A program made the translations under genes and the position numbers. This document shows positions 1-12,697 of a stretch of DNA of 64,000 bases, one piece after another (within the stretch, counting starts at the first letter, position 1; every line of letters starts with the position of its first letter). The stretch comes from Mycolicibacterium litorale (GTDB lineage Bacteria > Actinomycetota > Actinomycetes > Mycobacteriales > Mycobacteriaceae), in assembly GCF_010731695.1 (NCBI RefSeq), contig NZ_AP022586.1, positions 1,798,001 to 1,862,000 on the forward strand, in the 5' to 3' direction. The notes under the pieces were generated by a model. The model saw nothing but the letters and a program-made list of their open reading frames with translations, was not told the origin of the DNA and made no database searches.

Positions 1-1
1 G

Positions 2-781
2 ATGGCGTGTTCGTACTGCTACGTACCGCGGCGCAAGGGGTACGCGAACCCCATCACCGTGTTCGCCAACATCGAGAAGATCACCGGCTACCTGGAGCGG
101 CATGCCGCGCGCCAGGGCGCCAAACCCGAGCCGAATCAATGCGATCCGGTGGACTGGGTCTATGACATCGGCGAGAACAGCGACTGCTCGGCCGACGCGG
201 TGGTCTCCGACAACGTGCGTGATCTGGTCGATCTGTTCGGCCGGATTCCCAACGCCAAGGCGAGTTTTGCCACCAAACTCGTCAACCGCGATCTGTTGAC
301 CTACGACCCGCGCGGCGGCACCCGCGTGCGGTTCAGCCTGATGCCCGCCGAGATGTCGCGCCTGGTCGACGTCCGCACCTCGAAGATGTCCGACCGGATC
401 GCCGCGCTCGACGATTTCGTCGAGGCGGGTTACGAGGTGCACCTCAACCTGAGCCCGGTCATCGTGCACGAGAACTGGCTGGCCGATTGGACCGAGCTGC
501 TCGACCAGATCGCCGACAACACCAACGACCGCACGAAGCGTCAACTGGCGGCGGAGATCATCTTCCTGACCCACAACGAGGGCCTGCACGAGGTCAATCT
601 CGGCTGGCACCCCAAAGGCGAGGACGTGCTGTGGCGGCCGGATCTGCAGCAGCTCAAGCGCAGTCAGAATGGGCAGTGGAACGTCCGCTACAAGAGCCCG
701 TGGAAGGGCCGCTGGGTGCAGCAGCTCACCGATCTGGTCGCCACCAGGCTGCCGGACTGCCGGATCCGGTACGCCTTCTAG
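2..781 (+). CDS. Spore photoproduct lyase family radical SAM protein, 5' end outside window
   Basis: The visible 259 residues match the radical-SAM proteins called spore photoproduct lyase family in actinobacteria. The first residues (ACSYCYVPRRKGYANPITVF) hold the last two cysteines of the radical-SAM cluster motif, so only the N-terminus is cut off by the window edge. Other family landmarks are the NSDCSADAVVSDNVRDLV stretch, FATKLVNRDLL, and the C-terminal LTHNEGLHEVNLGWHPKGE block. In endospore formers such enzymes reverse the spore photoproduct in UV-damaged DNA. Mycobacteria do not make classical spores, so the role here is uncertain; DNA repair is an inference from the family. The gene ends ten bases before the convergent crotonase gene. 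Confidence 0.8.
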   Translation: MACSYCYVPRRKGYANPITVFANIEKITGYLERHAARQGAKPEPNQCDPVDWVYDIGENSDCSADAVVSDNVRDLVDLFGRIPNAKASFATKLVNRDLLTYDPRGGTRVRFSLMPAEMSRLVDVRTSKMSDRIAALDDFVEAGYEVHLNLSPVIVHENWLADWTELLDQIADNTNDRTKRQLAAEIIFLTHNEGLHEVNLGWHPKGEDVLWRPDLQQLKRSQNGQWNVRYKSPWKGRWVQQLTDLVATRLPDCRIRYAF

Positions 782-790
782 GCGGCCGCC

Positions 791-1564
791 TCAGCGTGCC
801 TTCCACTGCGGTTTGCGCCGGTCGCGCCACGCCTGGAGACCCTCGGCGACGTCCTCGGTGACCGCGACCACCTTGCGCATCGTCTCGCCGAACCGCACCG
901 ACTCGATCCAGCCCATGTTTGCCGTCCGCCACGCGACTTCTTTGGTGGCGCGCTGAGCCAGCGGCGCGGCCTCGGTGAGCGTGCGGGCCCACGCCAGCGC
1001 TTCGGCCTTCAGATCCTCCGGCTCGACGAGCTTCCACACCAGACCGACGTCCTTGGCCCGCTGCGCCGTCATCGGCTTGCCGGTGAGCAGCAGTTCCATC
1101 GCATCGGCCCACCTGACCCGTTCCGGCAGCCGGATCGCGCCCACGATGGTGGGGACCCCGAGGGACACCTCGGGGAACGAGAACGTGGCCTCGGTGCTCG
1201 CGATCACGAAGTCGCAGAACAACACTCCGGTCAGGCCGTAGCCCACACACGGTCCCTGTACCGCAGCGATCGTGGGCTTGAACAGCTCCATACCGCTCTC
1301 GAAGCTGTTGATGGTCGGCTTCTCCCAGAAGGTTCCACCGAACGTACCCACCGAACCCTGCCCGTCCTTGAGGTCACCGCCTGCGCAGAACACGTCACCG
1401 TTCGCGGTGAGAATCCCCACCCACGCGTCCTCGTCGTCGCGGAACCGGTTCCATGCGGCGTTGAGATCCTCGCGGAGGGCGCCGTTGATGGCGTTGCGGG
1501 CCTCCGGCCGGTTCAGGGTGATGGTGGCGATGTGCTCATCCAGCTCATAGGTGACGAGAGTCAT
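791..1564 (-). CDS. Enoyl-CoA hydratase/isomerase family (crotonase) protein
   Basis: A 257-residue crotonase-fold protein. The N-terminus (VTYELDEHIATITLNRPEARNA) is the usual crotonase opening. The oxyanion-hole segment is GDVFCAGGDLKD near residue 65, followed by the second glycine region VQGPCVGYGLTGVLFCDF near residue 105. The family binds acyl-CoA thioesters in the cytoplasm, most often hydrating 2-enoyl-CoA in beta-oxidation. The second catalytic acid appears to sit in the FSFPEVSLGV segment, but the exact reaction cannot be told from sequence. I chose the ATG at 1564; an in-frame ATG at 1576 would add four residues. The gene is divergent from the next one, with a spacer of under 40 bp that must hold both promoters. 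Confidence 0.85.
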   Translation of the reverse strand: MTLVTYELDEHIATITLNRPEARNAINGALREDLNAAWNRFRDDEDAWVGILTANGDVFCAGGDLKDGQGSVGTFGGTFWEKPTINSFESGMELFKPTIAAVQGPCVGYGLTGVLFCDFVIASTEATFSFPEVSLGVPTIVGAIRLPERVRWADAMELLLTGKPMTAQRAKDVGLVWKLVEPEDLKAEALAWARTLTEAAPLAQRATKEVAWRTANMGWIESVRFGETMRKVVAVTEDVAEGLQAWRDRRKPQWKAR

Positions 1565-1601
1565 GTACTGCACCATAGTTTCGCGGCGTCACACTGAGGG
1601 C

Positions 1602-2216
1602 ATGGCAACCGTTCGCACGCTTGCGCGGCTGGAACGCCTCGAGTTCGCCGACCTGCTGGACCGCATGACGCCCGAGCAGTGGGCGTCGCCGAGCCTGTGC
1701 GCGGGTTGGACGGTGCGCGATGTCGCCGCCCATACCGTCGCCTACCTGGATCAGAGTCGAATCGCGCTCGCGGCCAACATGATTCGGTTCGCCGGTGACG
1801 TCGACCGACTCAACGCCGACGGCGTGGACCGCCACTCCCGAATCGGGCGGAGTGAACTGGCGGATCGGATGCGGCGGGGAAGTGAGCCGGCGGGTGCGGG
1901 CGCACTCTACGGGGGCCGGGTCGCGCTCATCGAGTGTCTGGTCCACCAGCAGGACATCAGACGTCCACTGGGGTTGCATCGCGATCTCGACGCGGGCCGG
2001 GTCCGGGTCTGCCTGGACTACGCACGCCTCAGCCCCGTGGTCGGCGGCCGGCGGCGGACACGCGGGGTGCGGCTGGTCGCCACCGATGTCGACTGGACCG
2101 CGGGGAACGGGCCCGAGGTGGTGGGTCCCGGTGAAGCGCTGCTGTTCGCGATGACCGGTCGCGCCGCGGCCGTCGCCGGTGAGTTGCGTGGCGAGGGTGT
2201 GGCGCTGCTGCGCTGA
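1602..2216 (+). CDS. Maleylpyruvate isomerase family mycothiol-dependent enzyme (DinB-like)
   Basis: A 204-residue protein with the typical DinB-like/MDMPI opening (LARLERLEFADLLDRMTPEQWASPSLCAGW) followed by TVRDVAAHTVAYLD, where the histidine is the expected first metal ligand. Another candidate ligand lies in the CLVHQQDIR segment. The family uses a four-helix bundle with a metal site, and in actinobacteria often uses mycothiol as thiol cofactor. The substrate cannot be deduced. The start ATG at 1602 gives a protein of family length; an upstream in-frame ATG would run into the promoter of the divergent crotonase. It converges on the S4-protein gene, nine bases beyond its stop. Confidence 0.8.
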   Translation: MATVRTLARLERLEFADLLDRMTPEQWASPSLCAGWTVRDVAAHTVAYLDQSRIALAANMIRFAGDVDRLNADGVDRHSRIGRSELADRMRRGSEPAGAGALYGGRVALIECLVHQQDIRRPLGLHRDLDAGRVRVCLDYARLSPVVGGRRRTRGVRLVATDVDWTAGNGPEVVGPGEALLFAMTGRAAAVAGELRGEGVALLR

Positions 2217-2225
2217 GTCGTCGGG

Positions 2226-2588
2226 TCACTGCCCGGCGAGCCACCTGTCGAGCCTGCGGCGGTCGCGTTTGGTCGGCCGTCCCGCACCGCGGTCGCGGAC
2301 CGCCAGCGGCACGGCGGTGGACTTCGGAGCCGGGGGAGTCCGGTCCAGGTAGCAGGTCACCGCATCGGCGGCGCCGACCCGCTTCTGGATCACCCGCACC
2401 ACCTCGACGATCCGCGTCCGGTCGCCCACCAGCGCGCGGATCTCGTCGCCGGGAGCCACGGTGGTCGACGGTTTCGCCGGCCGGTCGTTCACGCGGACGT
2501 GTCCGCCCCGGCACGCCGCGGCCGCGTCCGGTCGGGTCTTCGTCAGCCGAACCGCCCAGAGCCAGCGGTCTATTCGGGTCGAATCCAC
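2226..2588 (-). CDS. S4-domain RNA-binding protein (Hsp15-like)
   Basis: A 120-residue basic protein. The N-terminal half is a complete S4 fold: RIDRWLWAVRLTKTR, then the loop GGHVRVNDRPAKPSTTVAPGD. The tail is rich in arginine and lysine (GRPTKRDRRRLDRW). Size and layout match the Hsp15/YrfH group, whose E. coli member binds free 50S subunits carrying a stalled nascent chain. The start is GTG at 2588. It lies nine bases downstream of the aldo/keto reductase stop on the same strand, so the two are probably co-transcribed. Confidence 0.85.
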   Translation of the reverse strand: MDSTRIDRWLWAVRLTKTRPDAAAACRGGHVRVNDRPAKPSTTVAPGDEIRALVGDRTRIVEVVRVIQKRVGAADAVTCYLDRTPPAPKSTAVPLAVRDRGAGRPTKRDRRRLDRWLAGQ

Positions 2589-2597
2589 GGCAGTCCG

Positions 2598-3668
2598 CTA
2601 GACATCGGAACTCGCCCGCCACAGATCGATACCCGATTCGGTGGCGTATCGATCGATCTCGGCGAGTTCGTCGGCGCTGAAGTCGAGGTTGTCGAGTGCG
2701 CCGAGGTTCTCTTCGAGCTGGGCGACGCTCGATGCGCCCACCAGCGTGGACGCCACGGTGTCATCGCGCAGCACCCAGGCCAGGGCCAGCTGGGCCAGTG
2801 TCTGACCGCGGCGCTCGGCGATGCCGGCCAATCCCCGCAACTGCTCGCGCACCTGCTCGGTCACCAGGTCGTCGTCGAACGAGGGTCGCGCTGTGGCACG
2901 GTCGATTTCGGCGGGCGCCGACTGCAGATAGCGATCGGTCAGCAGTCCCTGGGCCAGCGCGGTGAACGCGATGGCCCCCATACCGGCATTGCGGAGTTCG
3001 GTGGTGAGGTCGCCCTCGATCCAGCGGTTCAGCAGTGAGTACGACGGTTGGTGGATCACCAGGGGGGTGCCCAGACCCTGGGCGATGGCGGCGGCCTCCG
3101 CGGTCTTGGCCGCCGAATACGACGAGATGCCGACGTAGCGGGTCTTGCCCGCGCGCACCGCGGTGTCGAGCGCGCCGATCGTCTCCTCGAGAGGGGTCAC
3201 CGGATCGATGCGGTGGGAGTAGAAGATGTCGACGTAGTCGAGGCCGAGACGGTCGAGCGATTCGTCGAGGCTCGCGAGCAGGTACGCGCGGCTGCCGAGC
3301 TGACCGTAGGGCCCCGGCCACATGTCCCAGCCGGCCTTGGTGGAGATGATGAGCTCGTTGCGGTAGGGCTTGAAGTCCCGGCGGAGCATGCGGCCGAAGT
3401 TCTCCTCGGCCGAACCGTACGGCGGCCCGTAGTTGTTGGCGAGATCGAAGTGGGTGATGCCGCGGTCGAACGCGTACCGCAGCACCTCCCGTTGCACGTC
3501 GAACGGCCGGTTGTCGCCGAAGTTGTACCAGAGCCCCAGTGAGATGGCCGGCAGCAGCAGGCCGGACGTGCCCACCCGCCGGTACGGCATCGAGTCGTAG
3601 CGTTCGCGGCCGGCCACCCAGGGGTCGTGGGTGAAGGGCACATCACCGATCAGCAGGTCCTCGGACAT
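2598..3668 (-). CDS. Aldo/keto reductase, L-glyceraldehyde-3-phosphate reductase (YghZ/Gpr) type
   Basis: A 356-residue NADPH-dependent aldo/keto reductase. The opening MPYRRVGTSGLLLPAISLGLW and the long insertion FDLANNYGPPYGSAEENFGR are characteristic of the YghZ/MgrA branch. The AKR tetrad is visible as Asp (FDLANNYG), Tyr (NNYG), Lys (IISTKAGWDMWPGPYG) and His (DIFYSHRIDP). The cofactor-binding end is LVGASSVAQLEENLGALDNL. E. coli YghZ reduces L-glyceraldehyde 3-phosphate and methylglyoxal, so detoxification of reactive aldehydes is the likely role. The ATG at 3668 gives the usual family length. Confidence 0.85.
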   Translation of the reverse strand: MSEDLLIGDVPFTHDPWVAGRERYDSMPYRRVGTSGLLLPAISLGLWYNFGDNRPFDVQREVLRYAFDRGITHFDLANNYGPPYGSAEENFGRMLRRDFKPYRNELIISTKAGWDMWPGPYGQLGSRAYLLASLDESLDRLGLDYVDIFYSHRIDPVTPLEETIGALDTAVRAGKTRYVGISSYSAAKTAEAAAIAQGLGTPLVIHQPSYSLLNRWIEGDLTTELRNAGMGAIAFTALAQGLLTDRYLQSAPAEIDRATARPSFDDDLVTEQVREQLRGLAGIAERRGQTLAQLALAWVLRDDTVASTLVGASSVAQLEENLGALDNLDFSADELAEIDRYATESGIDLWRASSDV

Positions 3669-3695
3669 GGGGCCAATCGTAGTGACGGCGGCGTG

Positions 3696-7909
<4,214 letters not shown>

Positions 7910-8160
7910 TACTCAGATCAGGCGATCGCGCATTCCCGATTGATTGCATATTAGAACTTATCCGCTGAACGCAGCTCGCTTCCGCTCGCCACGTGCGCTG
8001 ACGTCGACATCCGTGATTTATTCGCCGCGCGGGGTGGTGCCCTGCGGGGCCGTCGGCCGAACGGCGGAATTTCCATTTCCATTCGCAACATTTGGGTTGG
8101 CGGAACCGCAATCGGGTAACGGACTACGCTAACCGCCGGTAGCCGCCGGACTCAGAATCG
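7910..8160. other. Divergent intergenic region between LAL regulator and adenylate cyclase
   Basis: About 250 bases with no convincing gene. The segment around 7920-8110 is less GC-rich than its surroundings (for example TTGATTGCATATTAGAACTT), as expected for promoters. It must hold the promoters of both divergent genes. I found no clear palindromic operator. Confidence 0.5.
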
Positions 8161-9768
8161 GTGGCCATGAGTCCCGTGCAGCAGTTGGCCGACACCACGG
8201 CCGCCGCGCCGCCGCGGGTCAGCCGAAAGAAGGCGGCGCGCGGTCGATTGTCGCCGCGCGCCGACCTCGACCAGAGTCGTCTCGCGGACAGCGTCCTGCG
8301 GCGCTGGATGTGGGGTGCGGCGGTCGCGAATGCGGTCGGGGGAGGCACCGTGTTCGCGTTCCTCAACTTCGCCGCGCCCATCCTGCTCACCCCGGACGAG
8401 GCACAGCGGCTGCAACTGCGCACTGTGGCCGCCATGGCGGTGTTCTTCGGCCTCGCCATCCCCGTCCTGGTTCGCATGCGCCGGCGGCGATTCCGATTGA
8501 TCACGCGCTGGTTGAGGGAGGGCCGCGCGCCCACGGAGCGGGAGCGGCGAGTCACGCTGGAGGCGCCCCGCAACGGGGTCCGGGTGGCGGCCGGCGTCTG
8601 GGGCAGCGGCGCAGTGGTTTTCGGGGGCATGGGGGCCACGGAGACGCCGTCGGCGTCGCTGTACATCTTCGCCGCCGTCTCGCTGGCCGGGGCCAGCACC
8701 TGCGCGGTGTGGTACCTGATCGTCGAGCACATCATGCGCCCGTTGTCGGCGCGGGCGTTGGTCGGCGAGGCGCCCGAACGCCCGATCGGCCCCGGGATCC
8801 AGGCGCGATTCGCCATGGCGTGGACACTGCCGACCGCGGTGCCGCTGCTCGGCATCGTGACGTTGGCGCTCGGATACCTCGCCGGTTTCGGCTTCGCCGC
8901 ACAGCGCACGTTCGCGGCGATCCTCGTCCTGGTCGCCATCTCTCTGACACTCGGGTTGTTCACCATCCTCGTCGCGGCGCGATCGCTGGCCGACCGGGTA
9001 CGGGCGTTGCGTGACGCGTTCGCCGGGCTCGAGGCCGGCGACTTCGTCACCCGCGTCGTCGTCGACGACGCCAGTGAAGTCGGTCGCCTCCAGGTGGGCT
9101 TCAACCGGATGGCCGCCGGTCTCGCCGAACGGGAGCGCCTCCGGGAGGCGTTCGGGGTCTATGTCGACCCCGGCGTCGCCGAACACATCCTGCACGAGAT
9201 GGCCGGGCGCACAGGCACAGAGGTCGAGGTGACGATCATGTTCGTCGACGTCCGCGACTTCACGTCGTTCGCCGAATCGCTGCCCGCATCCGCTGTCGTC
9301 GCCACGCTGAACCGGCTGTTCGCCCGGATCGTCCCCCTGGTGTACGCGCGGGGCGGCCACATCGACAAGTACATCGGGGACGGGTTGCTGGCCGTGTTCG
9401 GGGCCCCTCGTCGCCTGCCCGACCACGCCGATCAGGCACTGTATGCGGCACTCGACATCGCCCAGGCGGTGCGCGAGGGCTTCGACGGCTCCCTGTCGGT
9501 GGGCATCGGGCTGAATTCGGGACCGGTGGTCGCGGGCAATGTCGGTGGTGGGGGACGGTTCGAGTTCTCCGTCATCGGTGACGCCGTCAACGTGGCCGCC
9601 AGGGTCGAGTCGGCCACCCGTCAGACCGGCGACGTCATCCTGCTCACCGGGCACACCCTTGCGTTGCTCAGTGCGCCGCCCGTCAGCCTGATCGAGCGCG
9701 GCGGCGTGCACCTGAAGGGCCGCAAGTCCCCGGTGGAGGTCTTCGCGGCGGCGCACCCGATCGCGTAG
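8161..9768 (+). CDS. Membrane-bound class III adenylate/guanylate cyclase with HAMP domain
   Basis: A 535-residue protein of the Rv1318c/Rv1319c/Rv1320c type. Six hydrophobic segments occupy roughly residues 40-270, followed by a HAMP linker (LAGLEAGDFVTRVVVDDASEVGRLQ, split here by one residue choice) and the cyclase domain from about 355. Metal-binding aspartates sit in FVDVRDFTSF and YIGDGLLAVFG. The purine-selecting lysine is in HIDKYIGDG, and the transition-state Asn and Arg are in VIGDAVNVAARVE, so the enzyme should be active. It makes cAMP at the inner membrane face, and the HAMP unit may pass a membrane signal to it. The start may be GTG 8161 or ATG 8167. Confidence 0.9.
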   Translation: MAMSPVQQLADTTAAAPPRVSRKKAARGRLSPRADLDQSRLADSVLRRWMWGAAVANAVGGGTVFAFLNFAAPILLTPDEAQRLQLRTVAAMAVFFGLAIPVLVRMRRRRFRLITRWLREGRAPTERERRVTLEAPRNGVRVAAGVWGSGAVVFGGMGATETPSASLYIFAAVSLAGASTCAVWYLIVEHIMRPLSARALVGEAPERPIGPGIQARFAMAWTLPTAVPLLGIVTLALGYLAGFGFAAQRTFAAILVLVAISLTLGLFTILVAARSLADRVRALRDAFAGLEAGDFVTRVVVDDASEVGRLQVGFNRMAAGLAERERLREAFGVYVDPGVAEHILHEMAGRTGTEVEVTIMFVDVRDFTSFAESLPASAVVATLNRLFARIVPLVYARGGHIDKYIGDGLLAVFGAPRRLPDHADQALYAALDIAQAVREGFDGSLSVGIGLNSGPVVAGNVGGGGRFEFSVIGDAVNVAARVESATRQTGDVILLTGHTLALLSAPPVSLIERGGVHLKGRKSPVEVFAAAHPIA

Positions 9769-9814
9769 GCCGCTACTCGTGATCTTCGGCGCCGGCGGAG
9801 CGAAAGTGATTGCC

Positions 9815-10339
9815 ATGAGCGCACTTCGAATCGACAGACACAAGGCCATCGTATGGGCACGTCGGTACGTTCCGTGTGAGGTCGCCGGCACCACAGTGGA
9901 ATTCGGTGGTGCCGCGCTGGCCTACCTGTGGACCGGCTCGTTCGTCGTCGCCGCACTCGCAGGCACGATCGGCGCCTCTGTCGGCTACTACGCGACCGCC
10001 TACACGGCGGCGCTGCGGTGGTCTTACCGCAGCCGCCGGGGGAGCCTGCCGATGCGGGTTCTGGTCGCCAACGGCCTTGCGCTGCGCAGCGTCGCGATCG
10101 AGTTCGGTCCTGCCGAAGCGGTGGACAGCCTCGTCGTACGGCCGCTGGCCTTCTACGTCGGGCCGCAGCTGTTCGGCGGGCTGGTCCTCGGGTGGGTCGC
10201 CGCGAAGGTGTTCAGCGACGTCGTCTTCTACGCACTGGCCATCGGCAGCTACGAACGCTTCGGCGCGCTGCTCGCCCGCCGGCCCTCCATCGAGAAGGGA
10301 CAACGCCATGAACCACGCCCGGCGACAACAGCTGCGTGA
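9815..10339 (+). CDS. Small membrane protein preceding a PLP decarboxylase
   Basis: A 174-residue protein that I do not recognise as a named family. It has about four hydrophobic segments (GGAALAYLWTGSFVVAALAG, a following segment ending VGYYATAYTAAL, VVRPLAFYVGPQLFGGLVLG and VFSDVVFYALAIGSYERFGA) separated by a short basic loop (RWSYRSRRGS). The ATG at 9815 is preferred because the earlier in-frame ATG lies only two bases behind the cyclase gene. Its last 32 bases overlap the decarboxylase gene in another frame, which implies tight translational coupling. An exporter or membrane anchor for the decarboxylase product is an inference only. Confidence 0.65.
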   Translation: MSALRIDRHKAIVWARRYVPCEVAGTTVEFGGAALAYLWTGSFVVAALAGTIGASVGYYATAYTAALRWSYRSRRGSLPMRVLVANGLALRSVAIEFGPAEAVDSLVVRPLAFYVGPQLFGGLVLGWVAAKVFSDVVFYALAIGSYERFGALLARRPSIEKGQRHEPRPATTAA

Positions 10340-11501
10340 CGCGCTTCGCGCACAAGCGGTCAGGCATTCCTGGGCCGATCTGGTGGCCGCGCACCGGACA
10401 CCTCTGCTGATCCTCGACCCGAACGCCGTGTCCGCGGCTTACCGGCGGCTCAGCGGAGCGCTGCCCGGATTCCACCTGCATTACGCCGTGAAGGCGCTGC
10501 CGCATCCCGCGGCGCTGACCGCGATCGCGTTGTGCGGCGGCGGTTTCGACGTCGCCACCAGCGCCGAAGTCGATCAGGTACGCGCTCTGGGCGTTCCGAT
10601 GAACCGGTGCATCCACACCCACCCGGTCAAGAAGCCGGCCGACATCGACCACGCCTACCGCTCGGGCGTCCGCACGTTCGTGGTGGACAATCCCGTTGAG
10701 GCGCAGAAGTTCTCCGGACGGGATCCGGACATCGAAATCCTCGTCCGGCTCGCCTTCACGAATCCGACGGCCAAATCGGATCTGTCGACGAAGTTCGGTG
10801 CCGAACTCGCCGACGCCGAACTCGTGGTCAAACACGTCCTCGACAGCGGGGTCACTTTCGCCGGCTTCAGTTTCCATGTCGGCAGCCAGGGCACATCAGT
10901 TCAGCCGTATCGGGTGGCACTGCGGTCGACGCTCGACCTGTGCGGACACGTCGAGCGTGCCCTCGGAGTGCGTGCGCACACCATCGACATCGGCGGCGGG
11001 ATCCCGGTGTCCTACCGCGATCCGATGCCCGGCGTCGACCAGATCGCCGGGGCGGTCGACGAGGTGCTGGGGGACAGGCGGGGGCAGTTCCGCCTCCTCG
11101 CCGAACCCGGCCGCTTCCTGGCGGCCGACGCCATGATCCTGCTGACGAGCGTGGTGGGCACCGCCACCCGCGGCGGCAAGGTGTGGCACTACCTCGACGA
11201 CGGCCTTTACGGCAGCTACTCGAACATCCTCACCGAGGACGTCCACCCGCCGATCCTGGCGATGCGCGAGCTGGATGACACCCGTGGCACGGGGCTCGAC
11301 GATTGGGAACCGGTCACGCTGGCCGGACCCACGTGCGACAGCATCGACGTCGTCGCACGCGACTATCCGATGCCCCCGCTGAAGGTCGGCGACGTCGTCG
11401 TCAGCCCACTGATGGGTGCCTACACCACGGTCACGTCCTCACGCTTCAACGGCATCCCGGCGACACCGATCGTGGTGTCGAACCAGGGTGGTACGGGGTA
11501 G
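10308..11501 (+). CDS. Fold type III PLP-dependent decarboxylase (ornithine/diaminopimelate decarboxylase family)
   Basis: A 397-residue alanine-racemase-fold decarboxylase. The PLP lysine is in FHLHYAVKALPHPAAL near residue 60. The phosphate and substrate loops are FSFHVGSQGT and TIDIGGGIPV, and the second-subunit motif is GPTCDSIDVVARDYPMPPL near residue 345, whose cysteine and aspartate complete the active site in this family. It should decarboxylate a basic amino acid or a related carboxylated substrate; ornithine, lysine and diaminopimelate are the family options. The specificity helix does not allow me to choose. The ATG at 10308 overlaps the preceding membrane-protein gene by 32 bp. 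Confidence 0.85.
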   Translation: MNHARRQQLRDALRAQAVRHSWADLVAAHRTPLLILDPNAVSAAYRRLSGALPGFHLHYAVKALPHPAALTAIALCGGGFDVATSAEVDQVRALGVPMNRCIHTHPVKKPADIDHAYRSGVRTFVVDNPVEAQKFSGRDPDIEILVRLAFTNPTAKSDLSTKFGAELADAELVVKHVLDSGVTFAGFSFHVGSQGTSVQPYRVALRSTLDLCGHVERALGVRAHTIDIGGGIPVSYRDPMPGVDQIAGAVDEVLGDRRGQFRLLAEPGRFLAADAMILLTSVVGTATRGGKVWHYLDDGLYGSYSNILTEDVHPPILAMRELDDTRGTGLDDWEPVTLAGPTCDSIDVVARDYPMPPLKVGDVVVSPLMGAYTTVTSSRFNGIPATPIVVSNQGGTG

Positions 11502-11521
11502 GCGGCGCAGGAACGCACGGA

Positions 11522-11568
11522 CCGGCTCCGCGAATCGCACAACCCCCGAGGGCGATTCGCGGAGCCGG
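11522..11568 (+). terminator. Perfect 17-bp inverted repeat after the decarboxylase gene
   Basis: CCGGCTCCGCGAATCGC at 11522-11538 is repeated exactly inverted at 11552-11568 around a 13-base loop. It begins 21 bases past the decarboxylase stop. There is no T-tract, which is common for mycobacterial terminators, so intrinsic termination or 3'-end stabilisation is likely but not certain. Confidence 0.6.
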
Positions 11569-11699
11569 AGTTCAATCTGGCTCGTGTCCGTGCGGCCGAC
11601 CGGTGGGGCTTGCCAATCGCTTTGACCGGTTCGGTGCTGACGGGATCAGCGTCACACCGGGGGAGCGCCCGGGTCGCGAGTAGCGCACTACTCGATTTC

Positions 11700-12278
11700 T
11701 CAGACCGGCCACTGCTTCTGCAGGGGCAGCGGAGCCCAGGCGGGCCAACCGGGGGATCCGATCGGGCTGCCACCGGCGAACTGCGCGACGATTCGCGGCC
11801 CTTTACGGCGGCTGTTGTCGTAGACGGTCGCGCTGTCGCAGAACCCGATGGCGCGCACCACGTGATCCCACAAGCGGCGGTGGCGTTCCCGGATCTTGTC
11901 TTCGGCGACGTTGTGCCCGCCCGCGAGCACCCGGTGCTTGACACGTTCGACCGCCAGCTCTTCGGGGATCAGCAGGACGTGCAGGACGACGGTGTAGTCC
12001 CGGGCGTGCGCCTCGGCGATGAGGTCGAGTTTGGATGGATGGGAGAAGACGGTTTCGGCGATGAACGAGCGCCCGGCATCGATCAGCGCGGTGCGCGTGG
12101 CGGCGGCGATTCGCGCGGCCTCATAGGAGTGGTGCTCGGCATCGGTGGGCCAGCGTTGCCGGGCGATCTCGTCGGCGTTGACGAACGGGCTAGCCGGCAG
12201 CAGCGGAGCCAGGGTGAACGCGACGAAGGTGGACTTGCCCGCGCCGTTGGGTCCGACGACGAGGTCGAGTCGGCGCAT
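11700..12278 (-). CDS. Zeta-type toxin (P-loop kinase)
   Basis: A 192-residue P-loop protein. Walker A is GPNGAGKST at residues 9-17. A zeta-like substrate region follows (VNADEIARQRWPTDAEHHSYEAARIAA), and then SFIAETVFSHPSKLDLI, where the ETVFS motif is typical of the zeta/AAA_33 group. Zeta toxins phosphorylate UDP-N-acetylglucosamine in the best-studied cases and so block wall synthesis. Length and neighbour match the M. tuberculosis Rv0366c/Rv0367c pair. The gene lies 15 bases downstream of its probable antitoxin on the same strand. A housekeeping kinase is possible but less likely given the partner. Confidence 0.8.
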   Translation of the reverse strand: MRRLDLVVGPNGAGKSTFVAFTLAPLLPASPFVNADEIARQRWPTDAEHHSYEAARIAAATRTALIDAGRSFIAETVFSHPSKLDLIAEAHARDYTVVLHVLLIPEELAVERVKHRVLAGGHNVAEDKIRERHRRLWDHVVRAIGFCDSATVYDNSRRKGPRIVAQFAGGSPIGSPGWPAWAPLPLQKQWPV

Positions 12279-12293
12279 CCCCGCTGGGCCGGG

Positions 12294-12686
12294 TCAGGAC
12301 GACGGGTCGTCGAGGACGACCGACGTCCCGTCGGGCCGGTACTGGACGATCCGTCCGGCGTCGTCGAGTGCGACGGTGGTGACGCCGCGCGCGGCCAGCA
12401 GACTTCCGTAGTCTGCGCCGGCGAGTTGCTCCTCGATCGCCGCGGAGATCTCGGCGTTGAACACAACGCCCTCTTCCCGGTTCAGGCTGCTCGGATCGGT
12501 CTGCCCGGCCAGCGCGGCCTCCACCCGCCGACGCGCGGCGGTGTGGTGGCTCGACACGGCTCGGCCGACCCGTGCCCAGTGGTCGAGTTGCTGTTTGGCC
12601 GAGCGGCTCTGTCGGGCACCTTCTGCGGCCGCGCTGTCGATCAAATCCGCGGCGACGCGGGTCACCCGGTCGGCGACATCGGCCAT
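12294..12686 (-). CDS. ParD-like antitoxin partner of the zeta-type toxin
   Basis: A 130-residue protein. The N-terminal part (MADVADRVTRVAADLIDSAA, then RQSRSAKQQLDHWARVGRAV) resembles the ParD-like ribbon-helix-helix antitoxin family in which HWARxGRA is conserved. The C-terminal half (LAARGVTTVALDDAGRIVQY) is probably the toxin-binding part. The ATG at 12686 is fixed by AGGAGG six bases upstream. The gene precedes the toxin, as expected for a type II module, and its promoter carries two palindromes to which the N-terminal DNA-binding region could bind. Confidence 0.75.
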   Translation of the reverse strand: MADVADRVTRVAADLIDSAAAEGARQSRSAKQQLDHWARVGRAVSSHHTAARRRVEAALAGQTDPSSLNREEGVVFNAEISAAIEEQLAGADYGSLLAARGVTTVALDDAGRIVQYRPDGTSVVLDDPSS

Positions 12687-12697
12687 GCGCACCTCCT

